Of a DNA stretch of 46,489 nucleotides, positions 35,094-44,396 are shown piece after piece. Source of the DNA: Corynebacterium sp. GTDB lineage: Bacteria; Actinomycetota; Actinomycetes; Mycobacteriales; Mycobacteriaceae. Location: positions 1 to 46,489 of the forward strand of contig JAUMZY010000015.1 in the NCBI GenBank assembly GCA_030527885.1, given 5' to 3'. The notes beneath the pieces are model-generated. The model saw nothing but the letters and a program-made list of their open reading frames with translations. It did no database searches and was not told where the DNA came from. A program made the translations under genes and the position numbers. Every line of letters begins with the position of its first letter. The stretch's first letter is position 1.

Positions 35094-35699
35094 ATGGCAC
35101 GTTATACTGGCCCAGCAACCCGTAAGTCCCGCCGCCTCCGCGTCGACCTCGTCGGCGGAAGCAAGGCATTTGAAAAGCGCCCCTACCCACCAGGGCAGGC
35201 CGGCCGCAACCGCATTAAAGAATCTGAATACTTGCTCCAGCTGCAAGAAAAGCAGAAGGCAAAGTACACCTACGGCGTGCTGGAAAAGCAATTCCGCCGC
35301 TACTACGCTGAGGCTAACCGCCAGCCAGGCAAGACCGGTGAAAACCTGGTTGTGCTGCTGGAATCCCGCCTCGACAACGTGGTGTACCGCGCAGGTCTGG
35401 CACACACCCGCCGCCAGGCTCGCCAATTGGTCTCACACGGCCACTTCTTGGTCAACGGCAAGAAGGTCAACGTTCCTTCCTTCCGGGTTTCCCAGTACGA
35501 CATCATTGATGTTCGGGAAAAGTCCACCAAGATGCTGTGGTTCGAAGAGGCATTGGAAAACCTGACCGATGCAGTTGTTCCTGCTTGGTTGCAGGTTGTT
35601 CCTTCCACTCTGCGCATCCTCGTGCACCAGTTGCCCGAGCGCGCTCAGATCGACGTTCCGCTGCAAGAACAGCTTATCGTCGAGCTTTACTCGAAGTAA
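35094..35699 (+). CDS. rpsD: 30S ribosomal protein S4
   Basis: 201 residues, a primary 16S rRNA binder that nucleates small-subunit assembly. YTGPATRKSRRLRVDL and the S4 RNA-binding domain (SRLDNVVYRAGLAHTRRQARQLVSHGHFLVNGKKVN) are present. The N-terminal cysteine (zinc) motif is absent, as in many actinobacteria. The 149 bases to rpoA contain no gene. Confidence 0.97.
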   Translation: MARYTGPATRKSRRLRVDLVGGSKAFEKRPYPPGQAGRNRIKESEYLLQLQEKQKAKYTYGVLEKQFRRYYAEANRQPGKTGENLVVLLESRLDNVVYRAGLAHTRRQARQLVSHGHFLVNGKKVNVPSFRVSQYDIIDVREKSTKMLWFEEALENLTDAVVPAWLQVVPSTLRILVHQLPERAQIDVPLQEQLIVELYSK

Positions 35700-35848
35700 T
35701 TTCGGTCCAGTCGGACTGGAAGAGTTTTGGGATTATCATTGCCACGGTGGTGGCGGTGGGCGTCCGAAAACTTATTCGGGACTATTGATATTTATCCTTT
35801 CCGCCCTTATCGACGTCAAATAGTGGTCGTCACTTTTAGGAGAATTCA

Positions 35849-36871
35849 ATGCTCATTTCACATCGTCCCCGGCTTACGGAATACCCAGTTGATGTTTCCC
35901 GCTCCCGGTTCGTGATCGAACCGCTAGAGCCTGGTTTTGGTTACACCCTGGGTAATTCGCTGCGCCGTACGCTGTTGTCTTCCATTCCAGGAGCAGCGGT
36001 GACCAGTGTCAAGATTGATGGGGTGCTGCATGAGTTCACCACCATCACTGGTGTGAAGGAAGATGTTTCTGACATCCTCCTTAATATCAAGGGCTTGGCC
36101 ATTTCCTCTGACTCGGATGAGCCAGTGGTCATGTACCTGCGGGCCGAAGGCCCCACGGTGGTGACCGCGGGCAGCATAGAGCCACCAGCGGGCGTGGAAA
36201 TCCATAACCCGGATCTCCACATCGCCACCTTGAATGAGCAAGGTCGCCTGGAGATAGAAATGGTGGTGGAACGCGGCCGCGGCTACGTGCCGGTGTCGAC
36301 CAACACCACGAACTCCAGCACCACGGAAATTGGTCGGATTCAAGTCGACCAAATCTATTCCCCCGTGCTCAAGGTCAGCTACAACGTTGAGGCCACCCGT
36401 GTGGAACAACGCACCGACTTTGACAAGCTCACCATTGATGTGGAAACCAAGAATTCCATTTCGCCGCGGAATGCGTTCGCTTCTGCGGGTAAAACCTTGG
36501 TGGAATTGTTTGGTTTGGCCCGGGAGCTCAACGTCAGTGCCGAAGGCATTGAGGTGGGCCCATCGCCGCAGGAAACTGAGCACATTGCTGCTTATGGCAT
36601 GCCCATTGAGGATTTGCGGTTCTCGGTTCGTTCCTACAACTGCCTGAAGCGGCAGGAGATTCACACTGTTGGTGAATTGGCTGAATGCACGGAATCCGAT
36701 TTGTTGGATATCCGTAACTTTGGTCAAAAGTCCATCAATGAGGTGAAGATCAAGCTTGCTGGTTTGGGTTTGACATTGAAGGATGCACCGGAGGATTTCG
36801 ATCCGACGCAGCTTGAGGGCTATGACGCGGAAACCGGCGATTATATCGATACTGATCCTGAGGACGAGTAA
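35849..36871 (+). CDS. rpoA: RNA polymerase alpha subunit
   Basis: 340 residues. The N-terminal assembly domain ([20 protein letters not shown]) is joined by a linker to the C-terminal promoter- and activator-contacting domain ([40 protein letters not shown]). An acidic tail (DTDPEDE) ends the protein. TTAGGAG precedes ATG 35849. Confidence 0.98.
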   Translation: MLISHRPRLTEYPVDVSRSRFVIEPLEPGFGYTLGNSLRRTLLSSIPGAAVTSVKIDGVLHEFTTITGVKEDVSDILLNIKGLAISSDSDEPVVMYLRAEGPTVVTAGSIEPPAGVEIHNPDLHIATLNEQGRLEIEMVVERGRGYVPVSTNTTNSSTTEIGRIQVDQIYSPVLKVSYNVEATRVEQRTDFDKLTIDVETKNSISPRNAFASAGKTLVELFGLARELNVSAEGIEVGPSPQETEHIAAYGMPIEDLRFSVRSYNCLKRQEIHTVGELAECTESDLLDIRNFGQKSINEVKIKLAGLGLTLKDAPEDFDPTQLEGYDAETGDYIDTDPEDE

Positions 36872-36940
36872 ACCGTCATCTTGTGGGCAGAGGTTTCTGC
36901 CCTATGCGCTCATTTAAACCTGTACACGAGGAGTACATCA

Positions 36941-37435
36941 ATGCCTACCCCAAAGAAGGGCCCGCGTCTGGGCGGTTCCGCGACAAATCAGAAGCATATT
37001 CTGTCAAACCTCGCGGGTCAGCTGTTTACCCACGGGGCCATTAAAACCACGGACGCTAAGGCGAAACTACTGCGTCCTTATGTTGAAAAGCTCATTACCA
37101 AGGCGAAGAGCGGCACCGTTGCTGATCGTCGTACTGTGTTGAAGAAGGTTCCCCAGAAGGACATCGTGAGCCACCTCTTCAACGAGTTGGCACCTAAGTT
37201 CGAAAACCGTGAGGGTGGCTACACCCGCATCGTGAAGTTGGAGAACCGCAAGGGTGACAACGCCCCCATGAGCCAGATTTCCCTGGTGTTGGAGGAAACC
37301 GTTTCTGCTGAGGCTAGCCGGGCTGCCCGCGCTGCTGCCTCCAAGCAGGTTGCGGAAGAATCCAAAGTGGAAGAATCCAAGGCTGAGGAAGCTAAGGCTG
37401 ACGAGGCTGAAGAAGCTGGCGAATCCGAGAAATAA
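36941..37435 (+). CDS. rplQ: 50S ribosomal protein L17
   Basis: 164 residues. The first ~120 match L17 ([44 protein letters not shown]). The rest is a Lys/Glu/Ala-rich tail typical of actinobacterial L17. ATG 36941 follows ACGAGGAG. The open frame from 36881 adds unrelated residues and was not used. A terminator follows directly. Confidence 0.97.
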   Translation: MPTPKKGPRLGGSATNQKHILSNLAGQLFTHGAIKTTDAKAKLLRPYVEKLITKAKSGTVADRRTVLKKVPQKDIVSHLFNELAPKFENREGGYTRIVKLENRKGDNAPMSQISLVLEETVSAEASRAARAAASKQVAEESKVEESKAEEAKADEAEEAGESEK

Positions 37436-37446
37436 TCTCTGATTGC

Positions 37447-37483
37447 AAAACCGCACTGCCGAAGTATTGGCGGTGCGGTTTTT
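37447..37483. terminator. terminator after rplQ, shared with the convergent gene
   Basis: AAAACCGCACTGCC (37447-37460) pairs with GGCGGTGCGGTTTT (37469-37482). T-runs on both strands make it usable in both directions. GCTTGTTGACGC, a near-copy of the GCTTGTCGAC word, follows at 37488. Confidence 0.88.
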
Positions 37484-37514
37484 GCATGCTTGTTGACGCT
37501 CCCAACAGGAGGTC

Positions 37515-37910
37515 CTACCTATTGAATTTAACCTCACCACTAATCGGCGTGGGGCGGGCCGGGGTGACGCCCTGATAGCCGGGCACCGGCTTGGCGATCT
37601 TCGCCATCAAATGCACAATGGATGCCGCAATGAACTCCACGAAGCCGATTTCCCGGGTGGAGCACTGTACGGGTTGCGTGGGGGCATATTGCGCAAGCGC
37701 GGTGCTGGCGGCGCATTGGTTGGCGTCTTGGGGGCTGGTGCGGCCCACGGTGAAGACATCTTCGGCCCACTTGAGTAGGCCGGAATCAGCCGGCTTGGGC
37801 ACCTGATAGGGGGTGTATGAGCCCACGCTTTGGGCGGTGGCGCTCGGGGGAGCGACAAGGGCACCACACAGGGCAAGGGCAGCAACAAGATAGGTGGCAC
37901 GCTTCATCAT
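37515..37910 (-). CDS. small secreted protein, unknown function
   Basis: About 131 residues. Two ATGs in a row (37910, 37907) follow AGGAG. The signal peptide is to about residue 26 (YLVAALALCGALVAPPSATAQ). The mature part of ~105 residues has two cysteines (NQCAAS, VQCSTR), which could form a disulphide, and a helical FVEFIAASIVHLMAKIAKPV segment. No known domain was recognised. It is convergent with rplQ and alone on this strand. Confidence 0.7.
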   Translation of the reverse strand: MMKRATYLVAALALCGALVAPPSATAQSVGSYTPYQVPKPADSGLLKWAEDVFTVGRTSPQDANQCAASTALAQYAPTQPVQCSTREIGFVEFIAASIVHLMAKIAKPVPGYQGVTPARPTPISGEVKFNR

Positions 37911-38143
37911 GACGGCTCCTTTTGCTGGAAGAATGTGGTTCCGATAGTACAACGGTTTGGCCCGCCAATAGCTTTCACATCAAAAGTGCTAGCCCCTAAG
38001 CGGGGGTAAGTAGCAAAAATGAGTCTAAAAATTATTGTGGTTTGTTATGGGAACGCAGAAAGGTTGTGCCCCTGCGTGTGGCGTGAGCTGACAAGGCATT
38101 GTTACGGGCGTCTCAAGGCTATTTATTCCGAAAAAATCATGTG

Positions 38144-38162
38144 CTAGGGTTAGCTAGCCTTT
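38144..38162 (+). promoter_or_regulatory. DtxR-like box, distal site of a pair
   Basis: CTAGGGTTAGCTAGCCTTT matches 13 of 19 consensus positions. It is seven bases upstream of a better site at 38169-38187. Confidence 0.5.
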
Positions 38163-38168
38163 GCCAGT

Positions 38169-38187
38169 GCAGGTTAGGGTAACCATT
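38169..38187 (+). promoter_or_regulatory. DtxR-like box, proximal site of a pair
   Basis: GCAGGTTAGGGTAACCATT matches 14 of 19 positions and has a perfect GGTTA-GGG-TAACC core palindrome. It lies ~50 bases before the chosen start of the next gene, where it would overlap the promoter. Confidence 0.6.
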
Positions 38188-38235
38188 GCTGCGCATGTGA
38201 ACATATACCGCCAACCCGAGGATGAAACAAGATTC

Positions 38236-38787
38236 ATGGCCGAATTGCAGTACCCGCAGGAAACGCTTTACGATCGACTGCTCACGCACCACATTGATTG
38301 GGACTACATCAACCCCAACGGCATTGCCGACGACCACGACTTTTGGCAAGTACCAGCAGACTGGGAAATCATGCCCCTGGGCTCAGAATCCGAAGGCACC
38401 GTGTGGATGGACCCAGAAGACCAAGCCGGATTCACCCAACTCGCCACAGTCACCACCTGGCGGCTCAAAGACGTGGACTATCACCCACAACTCATCATCA
38501 ACCTGATTGATGAAGAACCCGCCGGCACCATCCAATACAGCCGCACCCAAGACGTAGAAACCAGCGGGCCGAAAGCCTGCTCCGTCACCACCACCACGGC
38601 CTTCGGCTTCCAGCAGCCACTTTTCGGGGTGGATATCTGTTACAGCAAATCCAAGATTGATCTCTTTGAAGACGAACCCACCGGCGACGTATTCCTCGTG
38701 CAACGCACCAGCGTGTGGGTGGATGATCAGGTAGAAATATCCTTCGGGCCGTGGAGCGCTCCCGACGGTATATATTCTCGCTACTAA
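38236..38787 (+). CDS. unknown cytosolic protein, probably iron-regulated
   Basis: 183 residues from ATG 38236 (MAELQYPQETLYDRLL). Starts further upstream in the same frame would run through the DtxR-like boxes, so they were rejected. The protein is acidic and rich in Trp, Tyr and Asp (HHIDWDYINPNGIADDHDFW; VPADWEIMPLG), with alternating beta-type sequence in the second half, no signal peptide and no membrane helix. I do not recognise the family. Two DtxR-like boxes upstream suggest iron-dependent repression. Possible roles in metal or haem handling are only inference. truA follows 52 bases downstream. Confidence 0.65.
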   Translation: MAELQYPQETLYDRLLTHHIDWDYINPNGIADDHDFWQVPADWEIMPLGSESEGTVWMDPEDQAGFTQLATVTTWRLKDVDYHPQLIINLIDEEPAGTIQYSRTQDVETSGPKACSVTTTTAFGFQQPLFGVDICYSKSKIDLFEDEPTGDVFLVQRTSVWVDDQVEISFGPWSAPDGIYSRY

Positions 38788-38817
38788 TATTTTGCTACGG
38801 TTGATGCAGCACACGTC

Positions 38818-38827
38818 GTCGAAAAGC
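38818..38827 (+). repeat. intergenic GTCGAAAAGC word
   Basis: Exact copy ending 12 bases before the truA start codon, partly within its expected ribosome-binding region. Confidence 0.6.
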
Positions 38828-38839
38828 AATAGGTGAAAT

Positions 38840-39682
38840 GTGACCGCATCAGTACGCATCCGGCTGGATTTGGCCTACAACGGCACCGACTTCCACGGCT
38901 GGGCACGCCAAGGAAACTCCGAACTACGAACCGTGCAGCAAGTCCTGGAAGACACATTGACCCTGGTGCTGCGCCACCCCGTGGAACTCACCGTGGCCGG
39001 CCGCACCGATGCCGGCGTCCACGCCACCGGACAGGTCGCGCACTTCGACGTACCCCCAGCGGCCCTCGACACCCGTAGCATCGCCGGCGACCCCCACAGA
39101 CTCGTGTGGCGCCTGGCACGGCTCCTGCCGCCCGATGTGCGGGTGCACGCCGCAACATTGGCCCCAGAAGGCTTCGACGCCCGCTTCTCCGCGTTACGAC
39201 GCCACTACGTGTACCGCTTGACGACGCACCCCAGAGGCGCTCTCCCCACCCGGGCTATCGACACCGCCCACTGGCCCAAACCAGTAGACCTAGCCGCCAT
39301 GCAAACCTGTGCCACCGAACTCATCGGCCTGCACGACTTCGCCGCCTTCTGCAAACACCGCGAAGGTGCCACCACCATCCGGGACCTACAGGAATTTTCC
39401 TGGGTGGACGTATCCACCCCGGCGGAACCCCAAACCTTCGAAGCACACGTCACCGCAGATGCATTTTGCTGGTCCATGGTGCGTTCCCTCGTGGGCTGCT
39501 GCCTGGCCGTAGGGGAGGGGAAGCGCCCAGCCGGCTTCGCCAAGTCCCTCCTAGCCAAAACCTCCCGGTCCTCACAAGTGCCAGTGGCGCCAGCGGCCGG
39601 CCTTGCACTGGTGGGGGTGGATTACCCGGCGGCAGACCAATTGGCGGTCCGCGCCGAAATTACCCGCGCTAAGCGGGAGTAA
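38840..39682 (+). CDS. truA: tRNA pseudouridine(38-40) synthase TruA
   Basis: 280 residues. It converts uridines 38-40 of tRNA anticodon arms to pseudouridine. The catalytic Asp is in the [16 protein letters not shown] block. Other family segments are [31 protein letters not shown] and [11 protein letters not shown]. The start is GTG 38840 behind TAGGTG. It follows rplQ in corynebacteria, as here, although two genes are placed between them. Confidence 0.95.
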   Translation: MTASVRIRLDLAYNGTDFHGWARQGNSELRTVQQVLEDTLTLVLRHPVELTVAGRTDAGVHATGQVAHFDVPPAALDTRSIAGDPHRLVWRLARLLPPDVRVHAATLAPEGFDARFSALRRHYVYRLTTHPRGALPTRAIDTAHWPKPVDLAAMQTCATELIGLHDFAAFCKHREGATTIRDLQEFSWVDVSTPAEPQTFEAHVTADAFCWSMVRSLVGCCLAVGEGKRPAGFAKSLLAKTSRSSQVPVAPAAGLALVGVDYPAADQLAVRAEITRAKRE

Positions 39683-39767
39683 TAACCATGTGATTCGTCA
39701 TGAAGGGCGCGTTACACCCCAAACAAGGTGTTAGCAGAACGCAACAAGGGCTAAACTGCTAACTCGG

Positions 39768-39773
39768 TAGAAT
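39768..39773 (+). promoter_or_regulatory. -10 box of the large membrane-protein gene
   Basis: TAGAAT fits TANANT. A start near 39780 would leave a ~27-base leader with ribosome site GAGGAAGG. Confidence 0.45.
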
Positions 39774-39805
39774 GTTGTGGTTATCGGTGAGAGGAAGGCA
39801 AACGG

Positions 39806-42355
39806 GTGGAGCTACCAGAGTTGGCTCAGCAAGCGCTCATTGCTGTTGCTGCCATCGTTTTACCTGGAACGCTGGTGAACTGGATCTCCGGGCTGCGCCT
39901 CCCCTGGGCCGCCGCCGCCGGAATCCCCACCACAATGGGCATCGTGGGATTCTCCGGGTGGGTCTTAAGCCAGCTTGATATCCCTTTCAACCTCAGCACC
40001 GTCACCCGCGCCTACTGGGTGTTTGTGGCAGCAGCCTTGCTGTGGCGGATGCCGTTTCTCACCGTCTGGGCATTAGGATGGTGGAAAGCCCGCACCGCAC
40101 AAACCGCACCGCAGCCGCCCCCGGATGAGGAAGAACTCGACGACGCGGGGAAACTCGAAGCAGCAGAAGCTGCCGGCGCCGAAGCTGCGGACGTCGAAGC
40201 GCCCGAAGAGGCGGAAGACGACAAAGCCGAAGAGGAAACCGCCGAACCGCAAGCCGCGGCGTCGACAAGCGAACCCAAACGCTGGTGGCAACAACCCATC
40301 TTCCGCAACGGCGGCCTCACCGACCCCCGCTGGATTTTGCCGCTCGCCGGCGTCATCACCGGCGCCTGGGTGTATATCGCACGCATAATCGAACTGTACG
40401 AAGGCCTCAAACGCGATTTCTCCTCCATCGTGCAAGGCTGGGACGTGCACTGGCACGCCAGCGAAGTCCGCTTCATCCTCGAAGAAGGCATCGCCGACTC
40501 CACCCGCATGGGCGAAGCCCACAACCTCGACGGGCACGCCCCACTGTTCTACCCCTCCGGCTGGCACGCCGTGACCGCCCTGCTGGCGCAATACCAAGAC
40601 CTCACCGCCATCGAAGCCATCAACTGGATGAACATCATCCTGCCGTCGGTGGCCATCCCACTGTCCGTGGCGCTGATCGCCTGGCGGCTCGTCGGCAACC
40701 GTGGCCTCACCGCTCAAATCGCCGCCGGCTTCGCCGCAGCCATCGTCATCGCCACCCCCGTGCTGTACTGGATCCCCACCTACGTGGGCATGTGGCCCTA
40801 CCTCGGATCCATCTCCATGACCGGCATCGTTGCCGCCCTCATCATGTCCATCCCGGCGCTCCCCATCCGCATCTTCGCCGGCATCATCGGGTTCATGGGC
40901 GTGGTCATCATGCACCCCGCCCCCGTCACCGTGGTGGTGTTCATGGTGGGCTTCTGGTGGCTCTTCTACCAAGTGTGGCGCCCGGTGAAAAAACCCACCC
41001 ATTCGAACAAATGGATTGGTGGGACACTGGTGCGACTGCGGGACTTGGGGCTGCTCTTCGCCACCGGCGGGATAGCCATGGTGCTGCTATGGCCGCAGTT
41101 GAAATCCGGCTTCGGCCAATCCGAAGACGTGCAATCCGTAACCGCGTTCGAAGACATTTCCCGCGGCGAATCCTTCGAAAAAACCATCCTCATGCGCACC
41201 CGCCACGTCGGCGAATTCGGCCTCACCGACTGGACCTATCTCCTATGGTTCGCCGGCATTGGTGCCGTGGTGCTGCTGGTATGGCGGCGCAATATCTGGG
41301 CACCCCTGTTCGTGGTGTTCTCGGGGCTGCTCACCATGAACGCCCTCACCGTCTTCCCCGACCCGTGGGGTGGCCTGCTGAGCATGATCGGCGGCCTGCA
41401 CTACGGCACCGCGCACCGGCTGGTGATTCCCGTCGCCATGTTCCTGTTCGCCTACTGTGGCGTGGGCGTGGCCGTGGTTATCCGCATCGTGTTCGCCGGG
41501 TTTGTGAAACACAAAACATGGCGTGTTGCTTCCGTATGCTTGTCGACGATCGCCGCCATCTGGATCACCTACCTCATCGTGCCATGGGCCGTCAGCTCCG
41601 TGGAGGACGGCTCCAAGTGGGCCATCCAATCCATTTATGACGAGCGCATGGTCACCAAAGACGACCTCAAGGCATTCGACTGGTTGGCGAAACAACCCCA
41701 CGCCTATGATGCTCACATTTTCGGGGAGCACGCCGACGGTTACGGCTGGATGTATGCCTACAACGGGTTGCCAGCAGTGTCGCGGCATTACGAATGGCCC
41801 ACGTTGCCGGCCAACGCCCCCACCCACGTGCTGCACAACAGTTCCTATCTGATTGGGGCGGGCAACCACGGGGACCCCGATCAGCGCAACAAAGCAGACG
41901 AGGCCATTGACAAGCTTGATGTGAATTTCATCGTGCTATCCCCACCGAACTTCTGGTGGTTCCAGCACACCAACCTGGAAATGGGCGTCAAAATTGACCA
42001 AGCCCCCGGCTTGACCATGGTGTATAAGAAGAACTCCCTGCGCATCTTCGCGGTGAATTCGAAGTTCACGGATGCGGAATTAAACCAGATGCGCAACTCC
42101 AAGGGGTCTCCGGATCCGCTGCCACCGGGGCCACGGTGCACGAAGAACACCACAGATGCCGAGTCGGAGGACACAGAGGTGGAATACAACGAGGAAACCG
42201 GCGAACCCATCCTGGTGGATAAGCGCAAGGTTTGCTACCACCGTTCCTCCAAGCCACCCAAGGGCAAAGGGCCGGACATCACGGATGAGGATGCCAAGGA
42301 GCGGCTGCTTGATGATGGCGTGGCGCGGCATGAGAAAGCGACGCTGCGGTTCTAG
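39806..42355 (+). CDS. large polytopic membrane protein, GT-C/DUF6541-like
   Basis: 849 residues from GTG 39806. There are about 13 hydrophobic segments: three or four before an acidic Ala/Glu linker (~108-155), the rest between ~175 and 620, then a ~230-residue hydrophilic C-terminal part on the outer face. The first large loop has WDVHWHASEVRFILEEG and APLFYPSGWHA, the kind of acidic and aromatic loop that holds the acceptor site in GT-C lipid-linked glycosyltransferases. The middle is similar in character to DUF6541 membrane proteins of actinobacteria. A glycosyl transfer role in envelope synthesis is plausible, not shown. Its position between truA and the ESX genes matches the gene order I recall in other corynebacteria. 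Confidence 0.6.
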   Translation: MELPELAQQALIAVAAIVLPGTLVNWISGLRLPWAAAAGIPTTMGIVGFSGWVLSQLDIPFNLSTVTRAYWVFVAAALLWRMPFLTVWALGWWKARTAQTAPQPPPDEEELDDAGKLEAAEAAGAEAADVEAPEEAEDDKAEEETAEPQAAASTSEPKRWWQQPIFRNGGLTDPRWILPLAGVITGAWVYIARIIELYEGLKRDFSSIVQGWDVHWHASEVRFILEEGIADSTRMGEAHNLDGHAPLFYPSGWHAVTALLAQYQDLTAIEAINWMNIILPSVAIPLSVALIAWRLVGNRGLTAQIAAGFAAAIVIATPVLYWIPTYVGMWPYLGSISMTGIVAALIMSIPALPIRIFAGIIGFMGVVIMHPAPVTVVVFMVGFWWLFYQVWRPVKKPTHSNKWIGGTLVRLRDLGLLFATGGIAMVLLWPQLKSGFGQSEDVQSVTAFEDISRGESFEKTILMRTRHVGEFGLTDWTYLLWFAGIGAVVLLVWRRNIWAPLFVVFSGLLTMNALTVFPDPWGGLLSMIGGLHYGTAHRLVIPVAMFLFAYCGVGVAVVIRIVFAGFVKHKTWRVASVCLSTIAAIWITYLIVPWAVSSVEDGSKWAIQSIYDERMVTKDDLKAFDWLAKQPHAYDAHIFGEHADGYGWMYAYNGLPAVSRHYEWPTLPANAPTHVLHNSSYLIGAGNHGDPDQRNKADEAIDKLDVNFIVLSPPNFWWFQHTNLEMGVKIDQAPGLTMVYKKNSLRIFAVNSKFTDAELNQMRNSKGSPDPLPPGPRCTKNTTDAESEDTEVEYNEETGEPILVDKRKVCYHRSSKPPKGKGPDITDEDAKERLLDDGVARHEKATLRF

Positions 42356-42429
42356 GATGCTTGCTGTTCCAGCGTTTCCTGCGTTTCCTGTCAGGGATGC
42401 CGGCCACCTGGTAGCCTAAACTTCTAGGA

Positions 42430-42454
42430 CCACCAATGGATGGGACATTGGTGG
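42430..42454. terminator. hairpin between the membrane-protein gene and eccB
   Basis: CCACCAAT (42430-42437) and ATTGGTGG (42447-42454) form a perfect 8-bp stem. There is no T-run, so it may be an inefficient terminator or a leader structure of eccB. Confidence 0.4.
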
Positions 42455-42515
42455 CAACCAGCAACGGTGGCTGTTGCGTGGCTTGCCCGCCACGAAAGGC
42501 AGGCAGTCTTTTATC

Positions 42516-43835
42516 ATGGGCATCACACCCACCACCAAAGCCCAAGTATCCGGGCACCGATTCCTCACCCGCCGCATCGAACACGGACTCGTCCTCGGCG
42601 ACATCCGCATGATTCACGACCCCCTGGCCAGCCGCAAACGCGCCCAAACCTTCGGGCTGACAGCCACCGGCATCGTGTGCCTCGGAGCCATTGTTCTCGC
42701 CCTACTCAAACCCGCCATTGATCCCGGTGACGCCAGCATCATCAGGTCGGAAAGCGGCCAACTGTATGTACGCATCGACGACCAACTGCACCCGGTGGCG
42801 AACCTCGCCAGCGCTCGCCTCATCGTGGGGGAAGCCGCCGACGTGCAGGACAGCAGCGACCGGATCCTGAAGGACCTGCCCAAAGCTGTGCCGGTGGGGA
42901 TTCTGGATGCGCCGGGGTTGGTGGCGCCGCCGGATAGTGAGCGGCAGGAGTTGGTGATTCATGCGTGTCACACGGTGGGGGTGGCGGCGAGCCGGTTGGA
43001 TTCGGCGCCCAGTGAGGTGACGGTTTTGCTGCAGGAGTCTGCAGCTAGGTCTGGGTTTTCTGCGTTGGGGGCCGATCGGGCGGTGTTGGCTGCGGTGGAT
43101 CAGGCGGAGTGGCTGGTGGGGGCGGATGGGCGGCGGTTGTTGCCGCCGGCGGATACCCCGGTGGGGCGTAATATTCGGCATCGGTTGGGGATTACGCCCA
43201 GTATGGTGCGGTGGATGCCGCCGCCGCAGTTGTTTTCGGCGATTGTGGAGCGGGCGCCGATTGCGGTGCCGCCGGGTGTGAGTGAGGTGCTGCGGATTCC
43301 GGGGGCGCGGGAGCCACAGTTGTGGGCCCGGATTTTTGATGGGGTGGTGCGGTTGACGCCGGTGCAGGCGGATATTCTGATTGACGCGGGGGTGTATTTG
43401 CGTGACGGTACGGCCACGGAATTGGGGCAGGATCCGGATTCGAAAGCATTGGCGGCTTTGCCGCTTCCAGATCGGGTTCCCACGTGGGTGGATCCGACGG
43501 CGCAACCGTTGTGCGTGGGGGACGATGGTGGGGTAGCGGTGGCGGGTTCACCGGGTGGTTCGGGGCCTGCTGATTCTGGGTGGGGTGAGACGATTGCGCT
43601 GGCTGGGGCCGCGGTGGCGACGCGGTTTAGCGGCCCAGGGTGGGCGGTTGGGGTGGATACCGGCAGTGGGGTGCATGTGGTGTCGGCGCATGGGTTGCGG
43701 CATCAGGTGGCGGATCGGGCCACGGTGGAAACTTTGGGTATTTCGCATCTTTATTCTATTAGTTGGGATATTTTGCGGCTGTTGCCTTCGGGCACTACTT
43801 TGAGTAAGGAGCAGGCGCTGCGGCCACTGTATTAG
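42516..43835 (+). CDS. eccB: type VII secretion protein EccB
   Basis: 439 residues from ATG 42516. EccB anchors the ESX membrane complex, with a short cytosolic start (TTKAQVSGHRFLTRRIEHGL), one membrane helix (~53-72) and a large extracytoplasmic part with DPGDASIIRSESGQLYVR, LIVGEAADVQDSSDRIL and a C-terminal GISHLYSISWDILRLLP. It is the ESX-4-like form found in corynebacteria. Codon use flips at about 42,890: the first ~125 codons are C-ending and the remainder are almost uniformly G- or T-ending, with no change in protein family. Possible start codons further upstream lack similarity. Confidence 0.9.
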   Translation: MGITPTTKAQVSGHRFLTRRIEHGLVLGDIRMIHDPLASRKRAQTFGLTATGIVCLGAIVLALLKPAIDPGDASIIRSESGQLYVRIDDQLHPVANLASARLIVGEAADVQDSSDRILKDLPKAVPVGILDAPGLVAPPDSERQELVIHACHTVGVAASRLDSAPSEVTVLLQESAARSGFSALGADRAVLAAVDQAEWLVGADGRRLLPPADTPVGRNIRHRLGITPSMVRWMPPPQLFSAIVERAPIAVPPGVSEVLRIPGAREPQLWARIFDGVVRLTPVQADILIDAGVYLRDGTATELGQDPDSKALAALPLPDRVPTWVDPTAQPLCVGDDGGVAVAGSPGGSGPADSGWGETIALAGAAVATRFSGPGWAVGVDTGSGVHVVSAHGLRHQVADRATVETLGISHLYSISWDILRLLPSGTTLSKEQALRPLY

Positions 43836-43976
43836 CCGGGTAGTGACGTATATCTTATTGGGTTTGACCTGTGATTTTGTCGAGGTGTAATTATCCTGAT
43901 ACCAAAATGCGATATAACCAAGTAGATTGAATAGAAGCCAGTGTGTTGCATAATCGGAAGTGAGGTGATTGCTTTA

Positions 43977-44396
43977 ATGCCATCCATGCGTGAGGCAGTC
44001 GCAACTAAATTAGAGGCAATCACCTGCTATCACGAAAGTATGAAGCAACGCCGCTTCGGCTTTCTGGTGCGTCCAGCTGTGCTGGTGTTGGGCTGGCTGG
44101 TTGCACTGGTTGGTATTGTTGCCATTCCGTTGCCGGGCCCTGGCTGGTTGATCGTCTTCATCGGCGTGTCCATTTTAAGTTTGGAATTGCATTGGGCAAC
44201 CAGATTATTGGCGTGGGGCATCCGCGAATACGAACGTATATCCGAATGGTATGCCACGCGTTCGAAGGTATTGCGGTATTCCCTGGCCACCACCAGTTTG
44301 GTGGCGGTGTGGGTGGTCGTCGGCGCCACAGCTTATGTGATGTGGCGCATGGGTGGGCTTCCCGCCCTGGACCCGGTGATGCGCGCTGTCATGTAG
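43977..44396 (+). CDS. PGPGW-motif membrane protein
   Basis: About 139 residues from ATG 43977 (ATG 43986 also possible) behind GAAGTGAGG. It has two N-terminal membrane helices joined by the signature PLPGPGWLIVFIGVSIL, an amphipathic middle (REYERISEWYATRSKVLRYS) and a third helix (LVAVWVVVGATAYVMW). It matches the PGPGW/TIGR02611 family of unknown function. Its 3' end overlaps the convergent mycP stop by eight bases, so no terminator separates them. It may be linked to the ESX genes by position only. Confidence 0.8.
   Translation: MPSMREAVATKLEAITCYHESMKQRRFGFLVRPAVLVLGWLVALVGIVAIPLPGPGWLIVFIGVSILSLELHWATRLLAWGIREYERISEWYATRSKVLRYSLATTSLVAVWVVVGATAYVMWRMGGLPALDPVMRAVM

Noticed and set aside
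42408-42426. DtxR-like box upstream of eccB (TAGCCTAA core)
   Set aside because: Only about 12 of 19 positions match and the left half is poor. It is weaker than the sites that were accepted.
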